Made by a program: the position numbers and the translations under genes. Positions 56,629-64,000 of a stretch of DNA of 64,000 nucleotides are shown piece after piece. The notes under the pieces are model-generated. The model was not told where the DNA came from. It saw nothing but the letters and a program-made list of their open reading frames with translations, and ran no database searches. Source of the DNA: Halosimplex rubrum (GTDB lineage: Archaea > Halobacteriota > Halobacteria > Halobacteriales > Haloarculaceae); contig NZ_CP058910.1 of NCBI RefSeq assembly GCF_013415885.1, positions 2,666,001 to 2,730,000 of the forward strand, given 5' to 3'. Numbering within the stretch: the first letter of the stretch is position 1; every line of letters starts with the position of its first letter.

Positions 56629-56657
56629 CCCCGCACCCGTTCAGGGATCCGAAAAAC
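56629..56657 (-). promoter_or_regulatory. Shared T-tract/GC-palindrome element, copy 4
   Basis: Minus strand: GGTTTTTCGGAT, then CCCTGAACGGGTGCGGGG, 97 bp before the HNH gene start. Confidence 0.55.
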
Positions 56658-56672
56658 CGAGGCACAGGGAGA

Positions 56673-56714
56673 TTAACCAACATTAGGGAAACTCACGCGG
56701 AACCTGTTGGTTAA
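56673..56714. repeat. 42-bp inverted repeat, copy C
   Basis: TTAACCAACA (56673-56682) and TGTTGGTTAA (56705-56714), with a 22-bp spacer containing AAACTCACGC, one base longer than in copies A and B. It starts 9 bp past the stop of the small gene at 56724-56945. Confidence 0.85.
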
Positions 56715-56723
56715 GAATGGGGC

Positions 56724-56945
56724 TTACTCTTCGTTCTCACGCAGCTCTTCAGCCTTCCACTTGAGCCGGCGCAGAATCTGCGTTCGGTTCTGGTGGGTGT
56801 TCTCGTAGGCGACACACTCCTGAAGAGTCTCCATATCGGGAATCGTCACGATACCGGCCTCGACCAGTCGGTAATTCGATGCTTCGAGACGCATTTCGGG
56901 TGGGAATTCGTCGTCACTCCCGTCGCTGATCGTGGATTGTTCCAT
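56724..56945 (-). CDS. Small protein of unknown function (73 aa)
   Basis: A 73-residue acidic protein (EQSTISDGSDDEFPPEMRLEA) with a likely helical C-terminus (QNRTQILRRLKWKAEELRENEE). No family known. Its stop is followed closely by the 42-bp inverted repeat, and a diverged copy of the palindrome element precedes its start. Confidence 0.6.
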   Translation of the reverse strand: MEQSTISDGSDDEFPPEMRLEASNYRLVEAGIVTIPDMETLQECVAYENTHQNRTQILRRLKWKAEELRENEE

Positions 56946-56952
56946 CTCTATA

Positions 56953-56981
56953 GCCCTCCACCCGTCGAGGGCGAGAAAGAC
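56953..56981 (-). promoter_or_regulatory. Shared T-tract/GC-palindrome element, copy 5 (diverged)
   Basis: Minus strand: GTCTTTCTCG, then CCCTCGACGGGTGGAGGG, 8 bp before the ATG at 56945. It keeps the layout but not the full T-tract, so it is the least certain copy. Confidence 0.4.
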
Positions 56982-57011
56982 AGAACAGATGACTACGTCG
57001 CCGACGCGGCG

Positions 57012-57173
57012 TCAAGCCATCGCGTCTGGGAACCGATCTCGGAGTGTACCCTCTCGCTCTTCGACCCGCTCGACTTTCTCCCGCAGCTCGTCGCTGACAC
57101 GCTCAATACTTGCCAGCGCTCGCTCGCCGCCTAACGAACCTTGTGAATCGTCGTCGCTGTCAGCTTCCAGCTG
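57012..57173 (-). pseudogene. 3' remnant of a coiled-coil gene at an insert boundary
   Basis: On the minus strand an open frame of 53 codons, QLEADSDDDSQGSLGGERAL then ASIERVSDELREKVERVEER, ends at TGA (57012-57014) but has a stop just before it (TAA at 57174-57176) and no ATG or GTG start. The codon pattern and helical sequence look real. It ends where the sequence turns A/T-rich, so it is likely the tail of a gene whose 5' end was lost when the Mrr-like gene came in. Confidence 0.5.
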
Positions 57174-57236
57174 TTACTATAGTATTTGGAACAATAGGCT
57201 CGAACAGATACTCTCCTCTTCCCAAAAAGAGAGAAA

Positions 57237-59282
57237 TTACGTCGGATTTGGAATTTGACTCTCTGAGAGTTTTTGTATTACATCACGTCCGGATAGTAGC
57301 TGTACCTCTACACCCTCTGTTTCCATAGCAGCTCGCCTCGCGTCCTGCGTAAATCCAGACGATGTTGCGACAACACAGACATCTGCGCCCTCTTGTACTG
57401 TCGAGCCGATTGCGTTTCGGACTTCTGGACCAGACACGTTGCCAGCTCCATTAGGATCGTAGCGTTTGGCCTGAATAGCGATTGTTCGCTGGCCCTTACG
57501 TGCAATAGCGTCAATTCCCCGATCTCCCGATTGCTGTGTAACTTGGACGTCGTATCCTTTCTTTTGATAGAGCTGCCCCAGAACCTCTTCAAACTGCGTT
57601 GGCGTTAACGAAAGCAGATCCGATGGCTGCCACGTCGAATCAAGTTGAGCCATTACTTCATCTCTGATAGATTTGATGTGAGTGTAGTCGTCAGTGGCGC
57701 GGGCTTGGTCGAGACGATTCTGCACCTCAGTCGGATCGATAGAACTGTGCGTCAGGTCAGTAGTTGTGAACGTCTCTGCTAATTCCTGCTCGGCGACCCA
57801 CGCTTCGGCCTTCACCATCGCCTTCTCGATGCCATCTATATCTGCTTCCTGAACCGCATTACGGGCGTTCTCGATGGTTGTCGCCTGGGCTTGGCCAGCT
57901 GATAAGGGATGAGACGACCCACTGTTGCTTCGAAGTGGTTCGGTCTGGGCTGCGAAATCTTCAACCGCCTTTGCTTGCTCGCAGAATTGATTGAGAGTTC
58001 CTACAGTCAAGATGGTATCAAGACGTTCCCAGATCGCTGTTGGCTCAACCACTTGGCTATCGACACGAACAGCCAGCTTACTTTTCCCCGAATCTGGCGG
58101 ATTACTACTGGGCTGACTCCATCGTTCGACGGTGGTTCGTGCTTCCTCAAATCGATTAATCTCTGTAGCAGCCTGTTCAAGCTGGTCGTCTTTCGAGGAT
58201 GGGAAGTTAGCAAGGGGTTTGTCAAGCAGCTTGGCTCCATCATAGCTTTGGCCACGAATTCTAACATCAAAGCCGCTGTCAATCCCCGTAAGCACGTCAT
58301 TTAGGTCGTTTGCGGTTGCGGTATCGTTGTCAGTCCACGTCTGGGCTGCGAGTGATTGAACCTCTGTTCTTGTAACCGGTAACTCCCCAAAGGATAATCT
58401 CGAGAGCGTTTGGTTCAATACCGCGAACTGTTCAAGCCGTTGGCTCCAATCCTGGAGATTCTCACGTTGGGCTGTTTGAATAGACTGTACAACTGGTGAT
58501 TCTCCCTCGGCTGAAGCATCTATGTCGAACTCGTTGTCGAGCGTCTGTGCTCTTGAACAGAGATCTTGGCGCCATTGTCGATCAGCGTAGCTTTTCACCG
58601 GTTCAGCGAGACGATTACGAACCGGCTGGCTGAACGTCGGTAGTGTTGTACCTAAGAGAACTATTGCGGCGAACAATCCCCATGCCCGTGGCCGTTCCCA
58701 GAATGGTCGATAGACGGTGTAGGTCCGAAGTGTTTCAAAACGAGTGGTTCCGGCATTTGACGCCGCGTAATAGTATAACGTCGCCTCCGTAGGTCCAATC
58801 CCGTTCGGTGCGATTGACGCTGGCAAGTCTAGAACTCGTTCGAACGTCGCATATTCTCCTTGGTCGTATGTGGAACTGTTCGCAAAGAGGACTGTCCCCT
58901 CTCTAGCCGCCCGTTCGGGCCGCCAAGATGTAGGTGCGGCGACAACGGCGACCTCAAGTGGCGCCCTTGGTGGGCTCTCTGTGTTGGCATATGGATTCCC
59001 CCAACCGGTCTGCATCCGTATCCGGACGCTTCCGTTTGTGGCAATGCCAGTTGTTGGAGTCGTGATTTGGATATCGAAAGCGCCGTACTCCGTTTCACCA
59101 CCTGTAGTCGTATACTCTAGCGGCACTGTCGTTGAACGCGTTACAGGATCGACTTGGTCGAACGCTCCTGTGACAGGAACTGAATAGACAAGTAGACATA
59201 CTCCGAGGATGACGAGGATGGCCCGTGTCGCTTTGAAAGGAAAATCGGGTAGGTATTCGGAACGGTCCGTGGGGATCTCCAT
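57237..59282 (-). CDS. Membrane-anchored Mrr-type restriction endonuclease
   Basis: A 681-residue protein. A first membrane helix lies at about 19-40 (ATRAILVILGVCLLVYSV), an outside domain at about 41-197 rich in beta-type Thr/Ser sequence, a second helix at about 199-217 (AWGLFAAIVLLGTTLPTF), a long cytoplasmic helical region at 220-555, and a C-terminal Mrr-cat domain at 559-681: LTPTQFEEVLGQLYQKKGYDV, GDRGIDAIARKG (Asp591), IAIQAKRYDPNG (Gln604-Lys606). The catalytic PD-(D/E)xK residues look intact. Coding DNA is A/T-richer than the neighbours. Mrr nucleases cut methylated or foreign DNA; the membrane-and-outside layout suggests a sensor at the envelope. Confidence 0.88.
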   Translation of the reverse strand: MEIPTDRSEYLPDFPFKATRAILVILGVCLLVYSVPVTGAFDQVDPVTRSTTVPLEYTTTGGETEYGAFDIQITTPTTGIATNGSVRIRMQTGWGNPYANTESPPRAPLEVAVVAAPTSWRPERAAREGTVLFANSSTYDQGEYATFERVLDLPASIAPNGIGPTEATLYYYAASNAGTTRFETLRTYTVYRPFWERPRAWGLFAAIVLLGTTLPTFSQPVRNRLAEPVKSYADRQWRQDLCSRAQTLDNEFDIDASAEGESPVVQSIQTAQRENLQDWSQRLEQFAVLNQTLSRLSFGELPVTRTEVQSLAAQTWTDNDTATANDLNDVLTGIDSGFDVRIRGQSYDGAKLLDKPLANFPSSKDDQLEQAATEINRFEEARTTVERWSQPSSNPPDSGKSKLAVRVDSQVVEPTAIWERLDTILTVGTLNQFCEQAKAVEDFAAQTEPLRSNSGSSHPLSAGQAQATTIENARNAVQEADIDGIEKAMVKAEAWVAEQELAETFTTTDLTHSSIDPTEVQNRLDQARATDDYTHIKSIRDEVMAQLDSTWQPSDLLSLTPTQFEEVLGQLYQKKGYDVQVTQQSGDRGIDAIARKGQRTIAIQAKRYDPNGAGNVSGPEVRNAIGSTVQEGADVCVVATSSGFTQDARRAAMETEGVEVQLLSGRDVIQKLSESQIPNPT

Positions 59283-59299
59283 ATTAGATTGCTATTTGA

Positions 59300-59319
59300 T
59301 TACCAGAACAGTCTGGTAA
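59300..59319. promoter_or_regulatory. Palindromic operator candidate for the Mrr-like gene
   Basis: TTACCAGA, a 4-bp spacer, and TCTGGTAA form a perfect inverted repeat that ends 17 bp before the ATG at 59282, where the promoter of a leaderless or short-leader transcript would lie. A repressor or activator bound here would control the nuclease. The regulator is not identified; the bat-type protein at 60363-61040 is a nearby candidate only by position. Confidence 0.65.
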
Positions 59320-59342
59320 TTCTGACGGTTACTGTGTTGGGG

Positions 59343-59474
59343 TCACGAGTCGGTGTCGTCGGTGCGCTCCTGTCGGTCGTTGTATCGCTCCAGTTCACGC
59401 CCGATTTTCTCGAGCGCCTCGACACCTCGTTCGAGGAGCTGGTGGGTGGCTCGCGCCAGCCGAAGTGTCTCCAT
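59343..59474 (-). CDS. Very small charged protein (43 aa)
   Basis: A 43-residue helical protein, METLRLARATHQLLERGVEA to DRQERTDDTDS. Its ATG overlaps the stop of the DUF6166 gene by one base (TGATG), which is good evidence for a real coupled gene. Unknown function. Confidence 0.6.
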   Translation of the reverse strand: METLRLARATHQLLERGVEALEKIGRELERYNDRQERTDDTDS

Positions 59475-60160
59475 CAGTGCTCCCCCTCCCGGGGCTCGAT
59501 GAGGCCGTTGCTTTCTTCGGCGAGTTCCCGGATTACCCGTTCCACGTCAGCCTCTTCGGCAACCGTCCGATGTGCGAGCGGGGCATGATATGCCCGGTCG
59601 CCTTGGCTGCAGAGTACGACCAGCCACTCGTCGCTCCCATCCCCGAGTACGATGTAGTGGTCGCGATCAGCGCGCTGGAAGACCCGCCGGTCCGGGCGAG
59701 AGACGGCTCGCCAGTTCTCGGGGAGCGTCGGTGACGGCCGTCCACCGTCGGCGAGGGCGACGACGTCGTCGGTAAGGGTCGCCATCGCGGCGTCGATCTC
59801 CTCGCCGGGGAGGTGCCAGCACGCCGCGGCACCGTCGCACTCCAGCTGCGAAACCACCTGATTCCGGAACGCGATGTAGTGCTCACGGGCGAACTGCTCA
59901 TCGTCGTAGTAGTCGAGGAGGAGCGCGCACGCGAGCTGGGCGGGCCCGCTACCACTGTACCCCCACTCGAATCCGCTTGGACTGTGGTTAACGAGGTCGA
60001 GACTGCGCTCGAGGGAGAGTCGCCGATGCTCCGAGAGGTTCAGCACGACGGCTTGGCCGTCGACGCGGAAGCCGACGTATTCGACTGCGTCTCGGTGAGC
60101 CTGACCTGGCGATGCGACTGAAACGGATTCCGAACTGGCCATAGGTACATTCCCGTTCAT
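59474..60160 (-). CDS. DUF6166-family protein
   Basis: A 228-residue protein. AVEYVGFRVDGQAVVLNLSEH, HSPSGFEWGYSGSGPAQLACALLLDYYDD and FRNQVVSQLE are the DUF6166 signature, a family found on plasmids and phages in bacteria and archaea. The second half (ADGGRPSPTLPENWRAVSRPD onward) is extra and unplaced. Start at ATG 60160; an in-frame ATG at 60142 is equally possible. A palindrome element lies 24 bp before 60160. Confidence 0.82.
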   Translation of the reverse strand: MNGNVPMASSESVSVASPGQAHRDAVEYVGFRVDGQAVVLNLSEHRRLSLERSLDLVNHSPSGFEWGYSGSGPAQLACALLLDYYDDEQFAREHYIAFRNQVVSQLECDGAAACWHLPGEEIDAAMATLTDDVVALADGGRPSPTLPENWRAVSRPDRRVFQRADRDHYIVLGDGSDEWLVVLCSQGDRAYHAPLAHRTVAEEADVERVIRELAEESNGLIEPREGEH

Positions 60161-60183
60161 CGTTGCTCGCGGGTGGTTCGGTG

Positions 60184-60214
60184 ACCCCCGCACCCCCTCT
60201 CGGGGGTAATAAAC
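60184..60214 (-). promoter_or_regulatory. Shared T-tract/GC-palindrome element, copy 6
   Basis: Minus strand: GGTGTTTATTAC, then CCCCCGAGAGGGGGTGCGG. The T-tract here is a good TATA box (TTTATTA), suggesting that the palindrome lies between TATA box and transcription start. Confidence 0.6.
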
Positions 60215-60362
60215 ACCACCAGCCCAGAATTGTCCTTGAGTTACAACGGATCCGCTGATTTGCTCTACGAGGGTGGAGCTGCTCAGACCATCTCCTGTTG
60301 GAGTAATCCCTGTAAACACGGGAGTCCCGAACGTTAACTACCGGGGAAGCATACGTCTATGT

Positions 60363-61040
60363 ATGACAATTACGACTGAGTTTTCCCTCAGTTCACCGTC
60401 TCTCCCGCTGGTCAGTATTACTGAGAGACTCCCACCGGACCAAATTGAGTGCGTCCATGGGCTCTGTTTCGAACAGGACGCCCGGATGTTCATCGTCAAA
60501 ATCGATTCCGAAGTCAACGTTTCAGAAGCCGACTTGGAATCGCTGGACGAAGTCCAAGAGGCGACAACGATCGGCTACGCGGGCGAGCAAACCGTCCACA
60601 ACCTTACGATAGACCTCGACGACGCGATCTCGGACGTATTCAGTGGGGGCAGTTCCGTAGCCGCAAAGCTCGAACCGACCGTCGTCACACCGGACGGATG
60701 GTACGAGAGGAAAGTGTACAAGGATCGTGATGCGTTCATGGAGTCCCGGACTCGCTGTGAGAACCACGGGATCTCGCTCGACCTTATCTCGATGACCTCC
60801 ACTTCCGCTGCATCGGACGATTCTATCCCGTTTGGGTTGACTGAACGGCAATACGAGGCGCTGACACTCGCGCTCTCTCGTGGCTACTACGAGAGCCCAC
60901 GCCAGACCTCGACTGAGGAGCTCGCTACGGAACTCGGCATCTCACAACCCTCGCTCTCGAGACTCCTCAGGCGGGGTGAGCGTCAGCTACTCTCTTCGGC
61001 ACTCCAAACACAGGAGCACTTAAACACAGTTTCCAATTAG
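60363..61040 (+). CDS. Bat-type (HTH_10) transcription regulator
   Basis: A 225-residue regulator. The C-terminal LTERQYEALTLALSRGYYESPRQTSTEELATELGISQPSLSRLLRRGERQLL is an HTH_10 domain; the N-terminal 140 residues form the sensing part common to this class. The ATG at 60363 (MTITTEFSLSSPSLPL) is the family-like start. It is followed 52 bp later by two aldo/keto reductase genes, which it may control. Confidence 0.88.
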   Translation: MTITTEFSLSSPSLPLVSITERLPPDQIECVHGLCFEQDARMFIVKIDSEVNVSEADLESLDEVQEATTIGYAGEQTVHNLTIDLDDAISDVFSGGSSVAAKLEPTVVTPDGWYERKVYKDRDAFMESRTRCENHGISLDLISMTSTSAASDDSIPFGLTERQYEALTLALSRGYYESPRQTSTEELATELGISQPSLSRLLRRGERQLLSSALQTQEHLNTVSN

Positions 61041-61092
61041 CACCGTCACTATCTGACCGTAGGCCCTCGGATTTGGTAGACAGAGACCTACG

Positions 61093-61944
61093 ATGAAGAC
61101 AGTTGAACTCAACAACGGTGTGGAGATGCCGATTCTCGGATTCGGCACGTATCAAATCGAGGACCTCGACGAGTGCGAACGAAGTGTCTCGGAAGCCCTC
61201 GAAACAGGGTATCGACTCATCGATACTGCGGCGTCGTATGAGAACGAGGAGGCGGTCGGGCGGGCAATCGAAAAGAGCGACGTGCCGCGAGACGAGGTGT
61301 TCGTGACGTCAAAACTCTGGGTACAGGACACCGGCTACGAGGCTACGTTGGACGCGTTCGAGCGGTCGTTGGACCGACTGGGCCTCGACTACCTCGACCT
61401 GTTTCTGATTCATCAGCCCTACGGCGACGTCCACTGTTCGTGGCAGGCTATGGAAGACCTCTACGAGGACGGCAAAATCAGGGCCATTGGGGTCAGCAAC
61501 TTCCACCCCAACCGGGTGATGGACCTCATGGTCCACAACGACGTCGTCCCGGCAGTGAATCAGATCGAGACGCATCCCTTCTACCAGCGAACCGAGGATG
61601 CAGCATTCCTCGAGGAACACGGCATCCAACACGAGTCGTGGGGGCCGTTCGCCGAAGGCCAGAACAACATCTTCGAGCACGACGTGCTGACCACGATTGG
61701 GGACCGCCACGGTAAATCCGCTGCACAGGTGACACTGCGATGGCTCATTCAGCGCGACATCGTCGCTATTCCGAAGTCGGTCCACGCCGACCGGATCGCC
61801 GAGAACTTCGAGGTCTTCGACTTCGAACTCACCGACGATGAAATGGAGACGATCGCCGAACTAAACGAGGGCGAAAGCCAGTTCTTCGACCACCGAGATC
61901 CGGAGATGGTGAAGTGGCTGGGGGAAGCTGAGCGCGAGACCTAA
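61093..61944 (+). CDS. Aldo/keto reductase
   Basis: A 283-residue NAD(P)H-dependent oxidoreductase of the 2,5-diketo-gluconate-reductase-like branch: [36 protein letters not shown] (Asp, Tyr), [12 protein letters not shown] (Lys), [13 protein letters not shown] (His) and the cofactor end [19 protein letters not shown]. Active-site residues are present. Substrate unknown. Confidence 0.93.
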   Translation: MKTVELNNGVEMPILGFGTYQIEDLDECERSVSEALETGYRLIDTAASYENEEAVGRAIEKSDVPRDEVFVTSKLWVQDTGYEATLDAFERSLDRLGLDYLDLFLIHQPYGDVHCSWQAMEDLYEDGKIRAIGVSNFHPNRVMDLMVHNDVVPAVNQIETHPFYQRTEDAAFLEEHGIQHESWGPFAEGQNNIFEHDVLTTIGDRHGKSAAQVTLRWLIQRDIVAIPKSVHADRIAENFEVFDFELTDDEMETIAELNEGESQFFDHRDPEMVKWLGEAERET

Positions 61945-62082
61945 GTCTCGATTACAGAGCGATTCCCTTCGGCCAGAACTAAACATGACTGCGGTACGCG
62001 TCGGTCACAGTTACTTAAACGCGGTATTTCGTTAGCATCACACCCAAGCGATTCACGTCCTTTGTTCAAACCGAGTACGACG

Positions 62083-63096
62083 ATGGAATACACGACTCTT
62101 GGTTCGACCGGAATGGAGGTCAGCCGCATCTGTCTCGGCGGGATGAGTTTTGGCGTGAGCGACTTGCACGACTGGACGCTCGACGAGGAGGGCTCGCGCG
62201 AGATCATCGAACGCGCGATTGATCTCGGTATCAACTTCTTCGACACGGCGAACGCGTACTCGAACGGGGAGTCCGAGGAGATCATCGGGGACGTTCTCGG
62301 AGAGTACGACCGCGACGAACACGTCGTCGCCACGAAATGCTATTTCCCCACGAACCTCTTCTCCGATGCGGACGAACCACACCCGAACGCGTCGGGACTC
62401 TCCCGGAAGACTATCGAACAGGAACTGGAGAATTCGCTAGACCGACTGGGGATGGATACCGTTGACCTCTACCAGATCCACCGGTGGGACTACGAGACAC
62501 CCATCGAGCAAACGCTGCGTGCCCTTGATGACGCAGTACGACGCGGGAAGGTTCGATACATCGGCGCGTCGTCGATGTGGACTCACCAGTTCGCCGAGGC
62601 ACTGTACACCAGCGAGCACCTAGATATTGAACAGTTCGTGACGATGCAGGACCACTACAACCTCGTCTACCGCGAAGGCGAGCGGGAGATGTTCCCCTTC
62701 TGCGAGAAAGAAGACATCGGCGTCATCCCGTGGAGTCCGCTCGCACAAGGATACCTCACCCGCCCCCACGAAGAGATGACGGCAACGACCCGCGGCGAAG
62801 AACTCACCGAGACGCACGAGGAATACCGGATGGGCGGCGGACCGGCCGTCAACGAGCGAGTTGAGGAACTCGCTGCGGAGAAGGGGGTGACGATGGCACA
62901 GCTCTCGCTGGCGTGGTTACTCCACCAGGACGTCGTTGATGCGCCGATCGTCGGCACCACGAGCGTCGAACATCTCGAACAAGCCGTCGAAGCACTCGAT
63001 ATCGACCTGACGGATTCAGAGCTAGAGTACTTGGAAGAACCGTACGAGCCCCTGCCGATTGCTGGCGCTCCTGTCCCTGGGTCGGAAGCCAACTAG
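62083..63096 (+). CDS. Aldo/keto reductase (YajO/Tas-like branch)
   Basis: A 337-residue oxidoreductase: MEYTTLGSTGMEVSRICLGGMSFG, FFDTANAYSNGESEEIIG (Asp, Tyr), VVATKCYFP (Lys), DLYQIHRWDYETP (His), PWSPLAQGYLTRP and the cofactor loop VGTTSVEHLEQAVEAL. It is a different subfamily from the previous gene. It starts at the ATG at 62083. The three genes 60.3-63.1 kb run the same way. Confidence 0.93.
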   Translation: MEYTTLGSTGMEVSRICLGGMSFGVSDLHDWTLDEEGSREIIERAIDLGINFFDTANAYSNGESEEIIGDVLGEYDRDEHVVATKCYFPTNLFSDADEPHPNASGLSRKTIEQELENSLDRLGMDTVDLYQIHRWDYETPIEQTLRALDDAVRRGKVRYIGASSMWTHQFAEALYTSEHLDIEQFVTMQDHYNLVYREGEREMFPFCEKEDIGVIPWSPLAQGYLTRPHEEMTATTRGEELTETHEEYRMGGGPAVNERVEELAAEKGVTMAQLSLAWLLHQDVVDAPIVGTTSVEHLEQAVEALDIDLTDSELEYLEEPYEPLPIAGAPVPGSEAN

Positions 63097-63130
63097 CGCC
63101 TCAGTAATCTGAGGACTCAGTCACTCCACA

Positions 63131-63814
63131 ATGAGAGAGAATACCCTAAGCACTTCGAACGATTCAGAGATCGATAGAACGAGTCGGCGTAAACTGCTAG
63201 GGGCAGCTGCAGTGGCAGGAGGGGGCTTCCTTGCGGGATGTATACACCAGAGCGGGTCCGAGACGGAAGAGCAGAATACCCCCTCCCAAACTGCGGATGA
63301 GGACAGCGTACTGATCGTGTTTTTCTCTCGTACGGAAAACACCCAAGCTGTCGCTGAAATCATTCAGCAAGAAGTGGGTGGAGAGCTGTTCAAAGTGTTG
63401 CCGGCAGACCCGTACCCCGTCGATTACGACACGCTCGTCTCACAGGTAGACCAAGAAAACGAAGAGGGCTACACCCCGCCTCTCCAATGTAACGTGGAGA
63501 ATATCGAGGCGTATGACACCGTATTTTTCGGTGCCCCGACGTGGGATATGCAGTTGCCACCGCCGATGAAGACCTTTCTGAGTGAACACGATTTGGGCGG
63601 GAAGACTGTGGTCCCGTTCAATACGAATGGTGGGTATGGCGTCGGGAGTAGCTTTCAAACGATAGAAGACCGCTGTCCAGATGCCGACGTACGGGAGGGC
63701 TTCTCCACGAGGGGTGGGTTGGAGAGAGATGGTGTCTACCTGGCGATCAAGGATGATCGGAGAGCGGAGGTCAGGGCCGAAGTGACTGACTGGTTGCAGA
63801 GAATTCAGATGTAA
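63131..63814 (+). CDS. Tat lipoprotein flavodoxin
   Basis: A 227-residue protein. DRTSRRKLLGAAAVAGGGFLAGC is a twin-arginine signal with a lipobox cysteine, so the protein is anchored outside the membrane. The rest is a flavodoxin fold with the FMN-phosphate loop FFSRTENTQAVAEIIQ, the FGAPTWDMQLPPPMKTFLSEH segment and a closing helix. An external flavodoxin implies surface electron transfer with an unknown donor. It begins 34 bp after the second reductase gene. Confidence 0.92.
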   Translation: MRENTLSTSNDSEIDRTSRRKLLGAAAVAGGGFLAGCIHQSGSETEEQNTPSQTADEDSVLIVFFSRTENTQAVAEIIQQEVGGELFKVLPADPYPVDYDTLVSQVDQENEEGYTPPLQCNVENIEAYDTVFFGAPTWDMQLPPPMKTFLSEHDLGGKTVVPFNTNGGYGVGSSFQTIEDRCPDADVREGFSTRGGLERDGVYLAIKDDRRAEVRAEVTDWLQRIQM

Positions 63815-63834
63815 GCTCAGTCTTGCCAGTGTTG

Positions 63835-63867
63835 CGGCCGCACCCTCTCAGGGATTCACCAAACAGG
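63835..63867 (-). promoter_or_regulatory. Shared T-tract/GC-palindrome element, copy 7 (orphan)
   Basis: Minus strand: CCTGTTTGGTGAAT, then CCCTGAGAGGGTGCGG. It faces left, but the gene to its left runs the other way, so its gene is missing. It could mark the place where the reductase/flavodoxin cassette was inserted. Confidence 0.5.
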
Positions 63868-63927
63868 ACGGCGTAGCGTTCGGCAACGTATTTGGCAGTT
63901 GCAACGTACTGTCCACATAATTGAGGA

Positions 63928-64000
63928 TGGCTGTACTGGACGATCTCTCGGGGTTCGAGTTCGAGGACGTGATGGAGGACGTGTTCCGCAACCTCGGCTA
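63928..64000 (+). CDS. Start of an Mrr-like restriction endonuclease (partial)
   Basis: The window ends inside a gene beginning MAVLDDLSGFEFEDVMEDVF and then RNLGY. This matches the opening of a haloarchaeal Mrr-like nuclease family as I know it (the F-E-x-x-x-x-x-x-F-x-x-L-G-Y helix that comes before the catalytic strand). Only 24 codons are available, so the call is tentative. Confidence 0.6.

Noticed and set aside
58007-58304. Small frames on both strands within the Mrr-like gene
   Set aside because: Overlapping frames in other phases of a well-supported long gene.

Overview
The window comes from a halophilic archaeon (class Halobacteria). The evidence is very high G+C, strongly acidic proteins, many genes with a TATA-like box about 25-33 bp before the start codon and little or no leader, archaeal-type threonyl-tRNA synthetase, separate GMP-synthase subunits, HalOD1 and bat-type (HTH_10) regulators, Tat-type signal peptides and haloarchaeal insertion sequences. 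I cannot name the genus.

Positions 1 to about 42,420 look like ordinary chromosome. They hold pyrimidine and purine synthesis (carB, carA with a divergent Lrp-type regulator and a palindromic site between them, pyrG-guaA ATPase subunit), the shikimate pathway (aroC, aroA), isoprenoid isomerase (idi), thrS, two sensor histidine kinases, pspA, an SLC13 transporter with RCK_C domains, stress proteins (UspA, CBS), msrA, a GH3 beta-glucosidase, a pectinesterase, a His-rich MoaB fusion and several small membrane proteins.

From about 42.5 kb to the end the window is accessory DNA with mixed base composition. It opens with an operon of two small genes and an Orc1/Cdc6 initiator. The second small gene is split by an ISH6-type element but can be rebuilt exactly. 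Downstream of orc lies a row of origin-recognition-box-like repeats, the first three 43 bp apart, so this is probably a replication origin of an integrated plasmid or a secondary chromosomal origin. Then come an AbiE-like regulator/nucleotidyltransferase pair, a bat-type regulator, a metallo-hydrolase, and a SWIM-finger gene cut in two by a TnpB element (also exactly reconstructable).

From 52 to 60 kb is a block of plasmid-type genes read leftward: the SWIM-gene 5' part, an ArdC/IrrE-like metalloprotease, an HNH protein with five DNA-binding repeats, a DUF6166 protein, several small unknowns, and a large membrane-anchored Mrr-type nuclease in an A/T-richer insert. Most of these genes share an upstream motif (T-tract, then a CCCC/GGGG palindrome) seen seven times in one orientation. 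Three copies of a 41-42 bp inverted repeat are also scattered through this block and next to the origin. The last 4 kb carry a bat-type regulator, two aldo/keto reductases and a surface flavodoxin, and the window ends in the first codons of what looks like another Mrr-like nuclease.

The most interesting parts are the shared motif that seems to tie the defence/mobility genes into one set, the membrane-anchored Mrr nuclease with its own palindromic operator candidate, the orc/repeat origin, and the two insertion events that can be undone on paper. No CRISPR array, rRNA or tRNA gene was seen.
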